From Candidatus Hydrogenedentota bacterium (lineage in GTDB: Bacteria; Hydrogenedentota; Hydrogenedentia; Hydrogenedentales; CAITNO01), in assembly GCA_012730045.1 (NCBI GenBank), contig JAAYBR010000013.1, forward strand, positions 1 through 33,725: a stretch of DNA of 33,725 nucleotides. The letters are read 5' to 3'. The position numbers and the translations under genes are program-made. The notes beneath the pieces are model-generated. The model saw nothing but the letters and a program-made list of their open reading frames with translations, was not told the origin of the DNA and made no database searches. Below are positions 8,435-16,319 of the stretch, one piece after another. Position 1 is the stretch's first letter. Every line of letters begins with the position of its first letter.

Positions 8435-9073
8435 TCAGGCGACGGCTTCCGCCCCCGCCAGCCCGCCAAACGCGCGCAGGATGGCCAGCCCGTCGGTCTG
8501 GCTTTTTTCCGGGTGGAACTGGAGGGCAAACAGGTTGCCCCCGCCCACCATGGCCGCAAACTCGACGCCGTACTCGCAGGTGGCCAGCACGGCCTCCGGA
8601 TCCTCCGGCCGGCCGTAGAAACTGTGCACAAAATAGGCGTGGGGCGTCCCGTCCAGGCCGTCCAGCAGCGGGTTGGCCCGCCCGGGGACGGTCCGCACCT
8701 GGTTCCAGCCCATGTGCGGCACTTTCAGGCCCGTCTCCCGGCTGTCCGGAAAACGCACCACCTGTCCCTTGATGACGCCCAGACCGGGACAGCCCGGGCT
8801 TTCCTCGCTTCCCTCGAAGAGGAGCTGCAGGCCCACACAGATGCCGAGGAAGGGCCGGCCGTCCAGGGCCGCCTCCCGCACCACGTCCACCAGGCCGCGT
8901 TCTTCCAGCCCCCGGTAGCAGTCGCCGAAGGCGCCCACGCCCGGCAGCACCACGGCGGGGGCCTTCCGGACCGTTTCCGGGTCGCTGGTGATGGCGGCGG
9001 CGAACCCGGCGCGCTCAATGCCCTTCTGCGCGCTGCGGAGGTTGCCCATGCCGTAGTCCACGATGCAGATCAT
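8435..9073 (-). CDS. hisH: Imidazole glycerol phosphate synthase, glutaminase subunit
   Basis: HisH supplies ammonia from glutamine to HisF, which forms imidazole glycerol phosphate and AICAR in histidine biosynthesis. The 212-aa protein has normal length and shows the N-terminal IVDYGMGNL, the LPGVGAFGD oxyanion region, the nucleophile Cys79 in GICVGLQLL, and His187/Glu189 in FHPEKS, completing the glutaminase triad. Its ATG overlaps the hisB stop codon (ATGA), which indicates translational coupling. HisF and HisA are not in the window, so the his genes of this genome are at least partly dispersed. Confidence 0.96.
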   Translation of the reverse strand: MICIVDYGMGNLRSAQKGIERAGFAAAITSDPETVRKAPAVVLPGVGAFGDCYRGLEERGLVDVVREAALDGRPFLGICVGLQLLFEGSEESPGCPGLGVIKGQVVRFPDSRETGLKVPHMGWNQVRTVPGRANPLLDGLDGTPHAYFVHSFYGRPEDPEAVLATCEYGVEFAAMVGGGNLFALQFHPEKSQTDGLAILRAFGGLAGAEAVA

Positions 9074-9660
9074 GTCTCAATGCTTCCCTTGGTTGACGGC
9101 ACGCCGGTGACCCGCGGGTCCACCGTCAGCGCCTGCCGCAGCGCCCTGCCCAGGGCCTTGAAAATGGCCTCCACGCAGTGGTGCAGGTTCTTGCCGCGCA
9201 GCAGGCGCACGTGCAGGGTGATGCGGGCCTGCACCGCGAAGGCCCGCAGAAACTCCTCCGCCAGCTCCACGTCGAACTCGCCGAGCCGCGCCGGCGGCAA
9301 GTCGGCGTCGAAGGCCAGAAAAGGCCGGCCGCTGAAGTCCAGCGCGACCTCCGCCAGCGCCTCGTCCATCGGCACCACGGCGTGGCCGTAGCGCGTGAGG
9401 CCCACGGGCGCGCCCACGGCCTCCAGCACCGCCTTGCCCAGGCAGATGCCCACGTCCTCCACCGTGTGGTGGGGGTCAATGTGCAGGTCGCCCTCGGCGG
9501 TCAGTTCCAGGTCCAGCAGCCCGTGCTTCGCCACATGGTCCAGCATGTGGTCAAAAAAGCCCACGCCGGTGTTCACGGCGGCGCGGCCCCCGCCGTCCAG
9601 CGCCACCGACACGGTGATGCGCGTCTCCTTGGTCTCCCGGGAAATCGTAGCCTTCCGCAT
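9070..9660 (-). CDS. hisB: Imidazoleglycerol-phosphate dehydratase
   Basis: HisB dehydrates imidazoleglycerol phosphate to imidazole acetol phosphate in histidine biosynthesis. The 196-aa protein is the monofunctional form, without the fused histidinol phosphatase of enterobacteria. The two manganese-binding repeats are clear: HHTVED (64-69) and HHCVEA (160-165), plus the early FFDHMLDH segment. It starts 26 bp after the metallophosphoesterase gene and overlaps hisH by 4 bp. Confidence 0.96.
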   Translation of the reverse strand: MRKATISRETKETRITVSVALDGGGRAAVNTGVGFFDHMLDHVAKHGLLDLELTAEGDLHIDPHHTVEDVGICLGKAVLEAVGAPVGLTRYGHAVVPMDEALAEVALDFSGRPFLAFDADLPPARLGEFDVELAEEFLRAFAVQARITLHVRLLRGKNLHHCVEAIFKALGRALRQALTVDPRVTGVPSTKGSIET

Positions 9661-9686
9661 GGTCCCTGTCCTTTCCGTGTCCGGGC

Positions 9687-10412
9687 TTACTTGCCGATCA
9701 CCAGACGGTCCGCGAGGAACGAGGGCAGCCGCGCCTCCAGAATGCGCTTCGCCGCCTCCACCACAGGGTACACGACCCGCTCCAGCTTGAAGGTCTTCTT
9801 CTCCGTGTCCAGAACGCCGAAAGAGGCCCGCGGGTCGTCATCCCGCGGCTGGCCCACCGACCCCGGGTTGATGAACAGCGCCTCCTCCGTGTCCACGGGG
9901 AACGCGTTGCCTTCGTTCACCGCGTAGGTGCCGCGCGGGCAGAGGATCACCGGCGTGTGCGTGTGGCCGATGAAGCAGAGCCGGCAGTTCTGCTCGTCCA
10001 GGAACGGCAGATGGGGGATCACGTCCTCCCAGGTGAAGATGTAGGTGTTGTGGTTCTTCGGCGCGCCGTGCACCGCCACGAAATCCCCGAAATTCAGCGC
10101 GTCCGGAAGGTTCTGCAGCCACTCCACCGCGTCGTCGCTGAGCTGGTCCCGCGTCCAGATGGCCGCCGCCAGCGCCACGGGGTTGAAGCCCCACGGCTCC
10201 TCCAGCCCGCACGCCACCGCGTCGTGGTTCCCCAGAATCGCCAGAATGTTCCGCTCGGCGATCAGGTCAATGCACTCGTTCGGCGTGGCGTTGTACCCCA
10301 CCACGTCCCCGAGGCAGACCGTCCGGTCCACACCGATGTCGTCAATCCGCTTGAGAACCGCTTTCAGGGCGTCAATATTCGCGTGAATGTCGGAAATAAT
10401 CGCGTACCGCAA
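9687..10412 (-). CDS. Calcineurin-like metallophosphoesterase (YfcE/MJ0936-type)
   Basis: A 241-aa cytoplasmic binuclear-metal phosphoesterase. The motifs are in order: D8-x-H10 (ISDIH), GD at 35-36 (GDVVGY), GNHD (61-64), H115 in VHGAP and GHTH (149-152). This is the complete metallophosphoesterase set and suggests phosphodiesterase or phosphatase activity of unknown substrate. The only start that begins the protein at the conserved first strand (RYAIISDIH) is a TTG at 10412, with GGAG about eight bases upstream. The frame stays open for 80 more codons upstream, but that part is translated from promoter and repeat sequence. It probably leads a four-gene minus-strand unit with hisB, hisH and the Usp gene. 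Confidence 0.88.
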   Translation of the reverse strand: MRYAIISDIHANIDALKAVLKRIDDIGVDRTVCLGDVVGYNATPNECIDLIAERNILAILGNHDAVACGLEEPWGFNPVALAAAIWTRDQLSDDAVEWLQNLPDALNFGDFVAVHGAPKNHNTYIFTWEDVIPHLPFLDEQNCRLCFIGHTHTPVILCPRGTYAVNEGNAFPVDTEEALFINPGSVGQPRDDDPRASFGVLDTEKKTFKLERVVYPVVEAAKRILEARLPSFLADRLVIGK

Positions 10413-10545
10413 TGCCTGTCTCCGCGCCGGCGTCCCGCCGGGGCGCCCGTTCCCTCGCCCAACCCGCACTGCGGCAACAGTCCCGTCCCTCGGGAGGCCG
10501 CGCCGCCGTCCGCTCCAATACCGGTCACTCCTTGGTCCTGAACCC

Positions 10546-10576
10546 ATGATACCAGCATTTCCCGCGCTGTTTCCAA
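10546..10576 (-). promoter_or_regulatory. Candidate extended -10 promoter for the metallophosphoesterase/his unit
   Basis: On the minus strand, TTGGAA (10571-10576) is followed after 19 bp by TATCAT (10546-10551), preceded by TGG, which gives an extended -10. The spacer is two bases long of optimum. It leaves a leader of roughly 130 nt before the TTG start. Confidence 0.35.
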
Positions 10577-10628
10577 TGCCGGGAATACGCGCACCCAACC
10601 CCATCGTGGGGAATGCCTGTCCCGCCCT

Positions 10629-10705
10629 GTCCATGATGTCCATCAAGTCCATATCGTCCGTTCTTCATTTAAATGGACACCATGGACGGGATGGACATCA
10701 TGGAC
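10629..10705. repeat. Period-9 inverted repeat, copy A (GTCC x4 / GGAC x4)
   Basis: GTCC occurs at 10629, 10638, 10647 and 10656, and GGAC at 10675, 10684, 10693 and 10702, each spaced exactly nine bases. The two 34-nt arms (10629-10662 and 10672-10705) are complementary at 28 of 34 positions around a 9-nt loop, so a long hairpin or cruciform is possible. Confidence 0.85.
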
Positions 10706-10733
10706 GGGCAACGGAGGGAGAGGCATTCTGGCA

Positions 10734-10762
10734 TTGAACAGCCTGAATACAAGTGCTATGCT
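10734..10762 (+). promoter_or_regulatory. Sigma-70 promoter for the small membrane protein
   Basis: TTGAAC (10734-10739), a 17-bp spacer and TATGCT (10757-10762) predict transcription starting near 10769, about 26 nt before the ATG. It lies 28 bp downstream of repeat copy A. Confidence 0.6.
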
Positions 10763-10794
10763 GTGGGCTAGGGTTCAGCCGAAAGGGAGAAGGA

Positions 10795-11187
10795 ATGGCC
10801 GTTCACATGGTGAGAACCTTGTCGGCATGGGCGGGGTTCCATCTGGTGTCCGGGGTGTTCTTCGGTGTCCTGTTTGCCGGAGTTGCCTTTGCCCTGGCGG
10901 GGGAGGATTCGTCCTTTGGTGCCGGATTCGGGATTGCTGTCGGGCCGATGGCCGCCCTGTCCTTCGGCGTGCTGTCCTATTACCCCCTGCGGAAAGTTCT
11001 CACGCCGCGGACCTGCCTCGGGCTGCCGTTCTTTACCTTTCTGGGCGGGGTGGCCGGATTGCTGACCGCGCTTCCCTTCCTCGGGGTGGAGGGCGGGGCA
11101 GGGTTCAGCGCGGCCGGGTGCATGCTCGGGTATTGGGCGGGCGTGGCCGTGCTGGGACTTGAACTGCCACGCCGCCCGAGGGAGTAA
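10795..11187 (+). CDS. Small four-helix membrane protein of unknown function
   Basis: A 130-aa protein with four predicted membrane segments at about residues 13-36, 41-62, 74-96 and 101-123, separated by short polar turns, and a basic C-terminus (RRPRE). I recognise no family. The ATG at 10795 has a strong GGGAGAAGG ribosome site five to six bases upstream and a good promoter; an in-frame ATG at 10753 lies upstream of the predicted transcription start and is rejected. It is followed 109 bp later by the TetR gene, which has its own promoter, so the two need not be related. Confidence 0.75.
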   Translation: MAVHMVRTLSAWAGFHLVSGVFFGVLFAGVAFALAGEDSSFGAGFGIAVGPMAALSFGVLSYYPLRKVLTPRTCLGLPFFTFLGGVAGLLTALPFLGVEGGAGFSAAGCMLGYWAGVAVLGLELPRRPRE

Positions 11188-11229
11188 GATGCCCCGCCTT
11201 CGAGTTTTTCCTGTCTCCGCTTCAAACGC

Positions 11230-11258
11230 TTGACTGAAACAAACATTTGATGTATACT
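11230..11258 (+). promoter_or_regulatory. Near-consensus sigma-70 promoter of the tetR-RND operon, with possible operator
   Basis: TTGACT (11230-11235), a 17-bp spacer and TATACT (11253-11258) form the best sigma-70 promoter in the window. The spacer contains the small dyad CAAACATTTG (11240-11249), a position where a bound TetR protein would block polymerase. The promoter call is firm; the operator is an inference from position and symmetry. Confidence 0.75.
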
Positions 11259-11296
11259 CTGCGCCAACGGTCGAAATGACCATTGGAGCGCGCGAC

Positions 11297-11956
11297 ATGA
11301 ACCCACCCCTGGACGGAACCAAGCTGGCGCTGGTGGAGGCGGCGGGGCCGCTTTTCGCGGAGCATGGGCTGGAGGGGACGAGCATCCGGGCGATCGCGGA
11401 GCGGGCGAAGGCGAACGTGGCGGCGGTGAACTACCATTTCGGGTCGAAGGAAAACCTGTACACGGAGGTGCTGCGCCATGTGGCCACGCGCGCCATGCGC
11501 AGGCCCGTCGCGGAGTACAGGGCCGAGGCCGAATCCACCCGGTCGCGCCGCGAGCTTTCCCGGCTGATGGCCGATTTCATGTCCGACTGGTTCCACTCCT
11601 ACTTCCCCCCCGAGGGGCCGGCGTGGCACGTCCGCCTGATGATGCGGACCCTGCTGGAGGCGTCCCCGTCGCTGCAGCAGATCGTGGACCAGGTGTTCCG
11701 TCCGGACCACAGCGAGCTGGAGGGGCTGCTCCGGGCGGTCTGCCCCGGCATGACGGAGGAGCAGGCGCGGTTTTGCGCGTTCACGCTCTCCGCGCAGATC
11801 ACTTTTTTCATCATGGCCAAGGCGCCGATCCTGCTGTTCCTGCGCATGCGGGACTATGACCCGGCGTTTCTTGATTCGGCGTGCGGCCACGTGACCCGCG
11901 TCGTCTTTGCGATGCTCCGGGAGTACGGCGCCCCCATCACCCTTCCCGCAACCTGA
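11297..11956 (+). CDS. TetR-family transcriptional regulator (CerR-like C-terminal domain)
   Basis: A 219-aa DNA-binding regulator. The N-terminal TetR helix-turn-helix is clear at about residues 10-55 (LFAEHGLEGTSIRAIAERA, then ANVAAVNYHFGSKENLY). The C-terminal all-helical ligand-binding half resembles the CerR/DUF1956 group. The ATG at 11297 is preferred because GGAGCG lies just upstream; the in-frame ATG at 11276 has no ribosome site and would leave almost no leader. It starts an operon with the membrane-fusion protein and RND permease genes, so it most likely represses its own operon and is released by a pump substrate. Confidence 0.92.
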   Translation: MNPPLDGTKLALVEAAGPLFAEHGLEGTSIRAIAERAKANVAAVNYHFGSKENLYTEVLRHVATRAMRRPVAEYRAEAESTRSRRELSRLMADFMSDWFHSYFPPEGPAWHVRLMMRTLLEASPSLQQIVDQVFRPDHSELEGLLRAVCPGMTEEQARFCAFTLSAQITFFIMAKAPILLFLRMRDYDPAFLDSACGHVTRVVFAMLREYGAPITLPAT

Positions 11957-11973
11957 ACGGATTCTCCATACCC

Positions 11974-13173
11974 ATGAAAGTGATTCTCAAAGCTGTTTCA
12001 AATCTTGTGCTGATCGCGGTGCTGGCCGGGGCCGCCTACCTGCTTCTCACCCGGATGGGCGGGAACAAGGAGGAGGAGGCCGCCCCCGCGGCCGAGCGGG
12101 TGGTTCCCGTCTCCGTCACGCCCCTGGAGACGCGCGCTTTCGAGGACCGCGTGGCGGTCCAGGGAAACATTCGCGCCAAGAACTTCGCCATGGTGTCCCC
12201 CGTGATCGGCGGCACCATCGGGGAGATTTTCGTCCGCGAAGGCGACGCCGTGAAGGCGGGCGAGACGGTGCTTTTCACGGTGGATTCGGTGAACCTGCGC
12301 CACGCGCTGGACGTGCGCCGCCAGGACCAGGCGGTGGCGGAGAACGCCCGCAAGCAGGCCGAGGCGCGGGTGGCGCAGGTGCGCGCCGATTTCGAGAAGG
12401 CCGAGGTGGACCTGCGGCGCTACGAGCTGCTCTACGAGGACAACGTGGTGCCCGTGGACGTGCTGGAGATGCAGCAGTCCCGGTACAAGCAGATGAAGGC
12501 CGCGCTGGACATGGCCGCGACCATGGTGCAGCTCAGCCGCGAGCAGGAGGAGCAGGCGGGCATCGCCGTGGAAATCGCCCAGAAGACCCTGGACGACGCG
12601 ACCACAAAATCCCCGATTGACGGCGTGGTCACGGTGAAACTCGCCGAGGTCGGCGAGATGGCCCAGGCCGGCCACCCGGTCGTCCGGGTCGAGGACATGA
12701 CGGTGCTGGAGGCCTCGGCGTACCTGCCGGCGGAGCACTTCGAAAAGGTCCGCGAGAACGAGACCGAGGTGCGCGTGTCGGCCTACGGAAAAGACATGGG
12801 GACCGCCAAAGTCACCTACAAGAGCCCGTCCATCACGCCGAAGCTGCGCGCCTTTGAGATACGCTGCGAACTCGGGCGCCTGCCCGAGGGCATGTCCACC
12901 GGCGGCATCGCCGACCTCGTCGTGGTGTTTGCCCGGCGGGACGGGCTGGCCGCGCCCACGGGCGCCCTCGTGCAGCGCGCCGGCAAGTCCATGCTCTTCA
13001 CCGTGGACGGGGACACGGCCCGCGTCCATGAGGTGGCCGTGGGGCTGGCCAACGGGGGCTGGTCGGAGATTCTGCCGTCGGACAGCCTGGCGCAGGGGAC
13101 GCCGGTGGTCACCATGGGCCAGACGCTTGTCGAGGACGGGGCCAAGGTTCAAGCACAGGATTCCAGCAGCTAA
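11974..13173 (+). CDS. RND efflux periplasmic adaptor (membrane fusion protein)
   Basis: A 399-aa HlyD/AcrA-type adaptor linking the inner-membrane RND permease to an outer-membrane channel. An N-terminal membrane anchor spans about residues 4-26. It is followed by a first lipoyl half (PVIGGTIGEIFVREGDAVKAG), a long coiled-coil hairpin (about residues 115-200, rich in Glu, Arg and Gln), the second lipoyl half (SPIDGVVTVKLAEVGEMAQAG) and beta-barrel and membrane-proximal domains. The ribosome site is weak, and the ATG at 11974 is chosen because it yields the anchor. The start lies 17 bp after the tetR stop, and the stop codon overlaps the permease ATG by one base (TAATG). No outer-membrane TolC-like gene is in the window. 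Confidence 0.94.
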   Translation: MKVILKAVSNLVLIAVLAGAAYLLLTRMGGNKEEEAAPAAERVVPVSVTPLETRAFEDRVAVQGNIRAKNFAMVSPVIGGTIGEIFVREGDAVKAGETVLFTVDSVNLRHALDVRRQDQAVAENARKQAEARVAQVRADFEKAEVDLRRYELLYEDNVVPVDVLEMQQSRYKQMKAALDMAATMVQLSREQEEQAGIAVEIAQKTLDDATTKSPIDGVVTVKLAEVGEMAQAGHPVVRVEDMTVLEASAYLPAEHFEKVRENETEVRVSAYGKDMGTAKVTYKSPSITPKLRAFEIRCELGRLPEGMSTGGIADLVVVFARRDGLAAPTGALVQRAGKSMLFTVDGDTARVHEVAVGLANGGWSEILPSDSLAQGTPVVTMGQTLVEDGAKVQAQDSSS

Positions 13174-16100
13174 TGTTTCTCTCAAACGCGTCCATACGCC
13201 GGCCTGTGGCCATGTCGGCCCTGCTCATTGCGCTGGCCATCCTGGGGTTCAACGCCTACCGCACCATCCGGCTTGAGTTCATGCCCAAGGTGGACTTCCC
13301 CTACGTCACCGTGCTCACGGTGTATCCCGGGGGGAGCCCTTCCGACATCGAGGTGGACATCGCCAAGCGCGTCGAGGACGCCGTGGTCTCCATTGACGGC
13401 GTTAAGCATGTCAACTCCGTGGCCATGGAGAACGTCTGCCAGACCCTCATCGAGTTCCAGATGGGCGTGGATGTGGACGTGGCGGCCAACGATGTGCGGT
13501 CCAAGCTGGACCTGATCCTCGTGGACCTCCCGGAGGGCTGCGAGAAGCCGAAAGTCCTGAAATTTGACATCAACGCCCTGCCCGTCGTGACCCTCGCGCT
13601 TTCGGGCGACGCGCCGGTGGAGGAGCTGTTCGACTTCGCGGACAACCTGCTCCGCGACCGCCTCGCCACGCTGTCCGGCGTGGCCACCGTGGAGCTGGTC
13701 GGCGGCGCGAAACGCGAGGTTCATGTGACCCTCGACCGCGACCGCCTCGCCTCGCGCGGGCTCACCAGCATGAGCGTCGTCGAGGCGGTGCAGAAGGGCG
13801 TCAAGACCGTGCCCTCGGGCCGCATCCGCGAGAAGGGCATGGAGTATTCCGTCAAGTTTGACGCGGAATACGAGGACATGGCCGCCCTGGGCGGGCTCGA
13901 AATCGCCAACGAGAACGGCATCCGCACCTATCTGCGCGACGTGGCCGAGGTGGGGATGACCACCGAGGAGCTCCGCCAGACGGCGGACATTGACGGGAAG
14001 CCGGCCATCATTGTGAAGGTGGTCAAGAAGGCCGACGCGAACGCGGTGGAGGTGGTGAACAATGTGCGCGGCGCCCTTGACCGACTGCGCACGGGGCTGC
14101 CCGGCGGCATGCGCCTGGACTGGGTGGAGGACGACGGCACCTTCATCCAGGCGTCCGTGGACAGCGCCACGTCCAACATTATCCAGGGCGTCCTGCTGAC
14201 CGCGCTCATTCTTTTCCTGTTCCTCTACAACATCCGGTCCACCATCATTGTCGCGATCACGATGCCCCTGACCATCGTCATCGGGCTCTTCTTCATGAAG
14301 GCGGTCGGCTACTCCCTGAACATGCCCACCCTCATGTCCATCGGCCTCTCCGTGGGCATTCTTGTCACCAACTCCATCGTGGTCCTCGAGAGCATCCTCA
14401 CCCGGCTCCAGGAGACCGGCGACCCCGTCAAGGCCTCCCGGCTGGGCGCCGGCGAGGTCGGCATCGCCGTGCTCGCCAGCGCGGGCACCAACGTCGTCGT
14501 GCTGTTCCCCATCATCATCATGAAGTCCATGGTCGGATTCTTCTTCGCCCCCTTTGCCCTGTCCATGGTCATCATGACCGTCGCCTCCCTGTTCATCTCC
14601 TTCACCCTCACCCCCATCCTGTGCGCCAAGCTCCTCAAGCCCGTCCCCGAGGGGGCCGGCGGCCTTCTTGCGCTCATGGACCGCCTGTGGAACGGCGCGC
14701 TGGACGCCGTGACCGAGGGGTTTATCCGGCTGCTCCGGTTCTTCGAGAAGAACCGGCTGGCCGCCCTGGCCTTCATGGCCTTCTGCGTCTTCATGCTCTG
14801 GCACTCCCTGGGGCTTGCCGCCGGGCTGGGATTCACCTTTTTCCCCGACTCCGACCGCGGCAAGGTCTCCGTGAAGCTTGAGTATCCGACCAGCTACGAC
14901 CTGGAAAAGACCACCGCGCGGGTCGGGGAGGTCAAGGAGCGGCTGGCGGGGCTGCCCGGGCTGAAGCACATGGTCACCACCATCGGCAAGGTCGAGGGCG
15001 TGCTCGGCCAGGGCAGCGAGGGCGTCTATCTCGCACAGGTGACCCTGGTGTTTCCGCAGCGGACCGAGCGCGCGGAGACGGGCGACGAGCTGGTGGCGAC
15101 CGCCCGCAGGAGCATGGAGGGGTACGCGGACGCGATCGTCACGGTGTCCACCCCCAGCACCGTCGGCGGGCAGTCCGCCAAGATCGAGGTGGAGATCGCC
15201 GGCGAGGACCTCTCCCTGCTCGACAGCCTGGCCCTCCGGCTGGAAAAGGCCCTCCGCGGCCGGGACGGTTTCGACGACGTGGACACGAGTGTCCGGATTG
15301 GCAAGCCCGAACTGCGCGTGACGCCGAAGCGCGAGGTGCTGTCCGACCTGGGCATGCCGGCCGTGGGTGTGGGCATGGCGCTCCGCGCCAACCTGGAGGG
15401 CCTCACCTCCGCCGTCTACAAGAAGGACGGCCGAAACTATGACATCGTGGTGAAGCTGGCCGAGGAGGAGGGAAAGGAGCAGGTGGGGCAGTTCCTGCTT
15501 CCCGGCCCCCCGGGCAGCCCGCTGCTCCTCTCGACGGTGGGCGCGGTCACCGAGCGCCTGGCGCCGATCCAGATCCTGCGCAAAGACAAGATGCGCATCA
15601 CCAAGGTGTTCGTGAACAACTCGGCGGACAAGCCGCTCGGCGAGGCGGTGGACGACATCAAGGAGCTGTTCGCCACCGAGATACCGCTCCCCGCCGGCTA
15701 CGTGCTGTTCTTTCCGGGGCAGTACGAGGTCATGCAGGAGGGCAACGCCGCCTTCGCCGAGGCGGGCCTCATCGCCATCATCCTCGTCTATCTGACCCTG
15801 GCCGCCATCCTTGAGTCCTTCTTCCGGCCCTTCATCATCCTGCTCACGCTGCCCCTCGGCTTCGTCGGCGTGGTGTGGGCCCTGTGGGCGGCCGGACTCG
15901 CCATCAACATGATGGTCATGCTCGGCATCGTCATGCTCATCGGCATCGTGGTGAACAACGCCATCCTGATCATGGACTCGGTGGAGCAGTACCGGGGGAA
16001 GGGCATGTCCTCCCATGACGCCATGATCACCGCCTGCCGCGACCAGTTCCGGCCCATTGTCATGATCACCGCGGCCGCCATCCTCGGCATGCTGCCCCTG

Positions 16101-16319
16101 GCCATGGACCAGGGCATCGGCTCGGAGCCCCGCGTCCCCCTCGGCGTCGCCTCCGTCGGCGGCATCGCCATCTCCGCCGTCCTCACCCTGCTCGTGATCC
16201 CCATCGTCTACGATTTCTTCACCCGCAGGAAGAAGCACGGCGCCGGCACGGGGCCGGACGTCACTCCGCCCGCGGCGGAACCTGGCCCAGAAGCTCCCGA
16301 ACCTGCGCCGTCGGAATGA
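13173..16319 (+). CDS. RND efflux permease (HAE1/AcrB-like) lacking the usual proton-relay residues
   Basis: A 1048-aa inner-membrane resistance-nodulation-division permease of full family length, with TM1 at about residues 11-31, two large periplasmic domains and two blocks of membrane helices (about 335-545 and 865-1030). HAE1-type features include the N-terminal SIRRPVAMSALLI and FMPKVDFPYVTV segments. In TM4 the position of AcrB Asp407-Asp408 reads Thr399-Asn400 (GILVTNSIVVLES). In TM10 the position of AcrB Lys940 is Asn928 (GIVVNNAILIMDS). Asn at the Lys position is common in some RND branches, but loss of both Asp residues is unusual. The coupling mechanism or function may therefore differ from AcrB. 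The last 59 bp overlap the convergent pseudoprotease gene. Confidence 0.93.
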   Translation: MFLSNASIRRPVAMSALLIALAILGFNAYRTIRLEFMPKVDFPYVTVLTVYPGGSPSDIEVDIAKRVEDAVVSIDGVKHVNSVAMENVCQTLIEFQMGVDVDVAANDVRSKLDLILVDLPEGCEKPKVLKFDINALPVVTLALSGDAPVEELFDFADNLLRDRLATLSGVATVELVGGAKREVHVTLDRDRLASRGLTSMSVVEAVQKGVKTVPSGRIREKGMEYSVKFDAEYEDMAALGGLEIANENGIRTYLRDVAEVGMTTEELRQTADIDGKPAIIVKVVKKADANAVEVVNNVRGALDRLRTGLPGGMRLDWVEDDGTFIQASVDSATSNIIQGVLLTALILFLFLYNIRSTIIVAITMPLTIVIGLFFMKAVGYSLNMPTLMSIGLSVGILVTNSIVVLESILTRLQETGDPVKASRLGAGEVGIAVLASAGTNVVVLFPIIIMKSMVGFFFAPFALSMVIMTVASLFISFTLTPILCAKLLKPVPEGAGGLLALMDRLWNGALDAVTEGFIRLLRFFEKNRLAALAFMAFCVFMLWHSLGLAAGLGFTFFPDSDRGKVSVKLEYPTSYDLEKTTARVGEVKERLAGLPGLKHMVTTIGKVEGVLGQGSEGVYLAQVTLVFPQRTERAETGDELVATARRSMEGYADAIVTVSTPSTVGGQSAKIEVEIAGEDLSLLDSLALRLEKALRGRDGFDDVDTSVRIGKPELRVTPKREVLSDLGMPAVGVGMALRANLEGLTSAVYKKDGRNYDIVVKLAEEEGKEQVGQFLLPGPPGSPLLLSTVGAVTERLAPIQILRKDKMRITKVFVNNSADKPLGEAVDDIKELFATEIPLPAGYVLFFPGQYEVMQEGNAAFAEAGLIAIILVYLTLAAILESFFRPFIILLTLPLGFVGVVWALWAAGLAINMMVMLGIVMLIGIVVNNAILIMDSVEQYRGKGMSSHDAMITACRDQFRPIVMITAAAILGMLPLAMDQGIGSEPRVPLGVASVGGIAISAVLTLLVIPIVYDFFTRRKKHGAGTGPDVTPPAAEPGPEAPEPAPSE

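Larger units (their letters stand above)
10413..10794. other. 382-bp divergent intergenic region
   Basis: No gene is supported here. The region holds a candidate promoter for the minus-strand metallophosphoesterase, a large period-9 inverted repeat, and a good sigma-70 promoter for the small membrane protein. Apparent reading frames through it encode Met-Asp-x repeats produced by the DNA repeat. Confidence 0.7.

Noticed and set aside
7646-9391. 581-aa plus-strand frame across the usp, hisH and hisB genes
   Set aside because: It runs antisense through three unmistakable genes.
10413-10652. N-terminal extension of the metallophosphoesterase with Met-Asp-x repeats
   Set aside because: The residues come from the period-9 DNA repeat and promoter region; the conserved protein starts at the TTG at 10412.
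10629-10705. CRISPR array or tandem coding repeat
   Set aside because: The units are nine bases long with no spacers, and the array is inverted, so it is not CRISPR; no cas genes are present.
13182-16238. 1018-aa open frame on the minus strand across the RND permease gene
   Set aside because: His/Gly/Asp/Arg-rich translation without domains, antisense to a complete RND permease. It is a by-product of high GC content and third-position bias.
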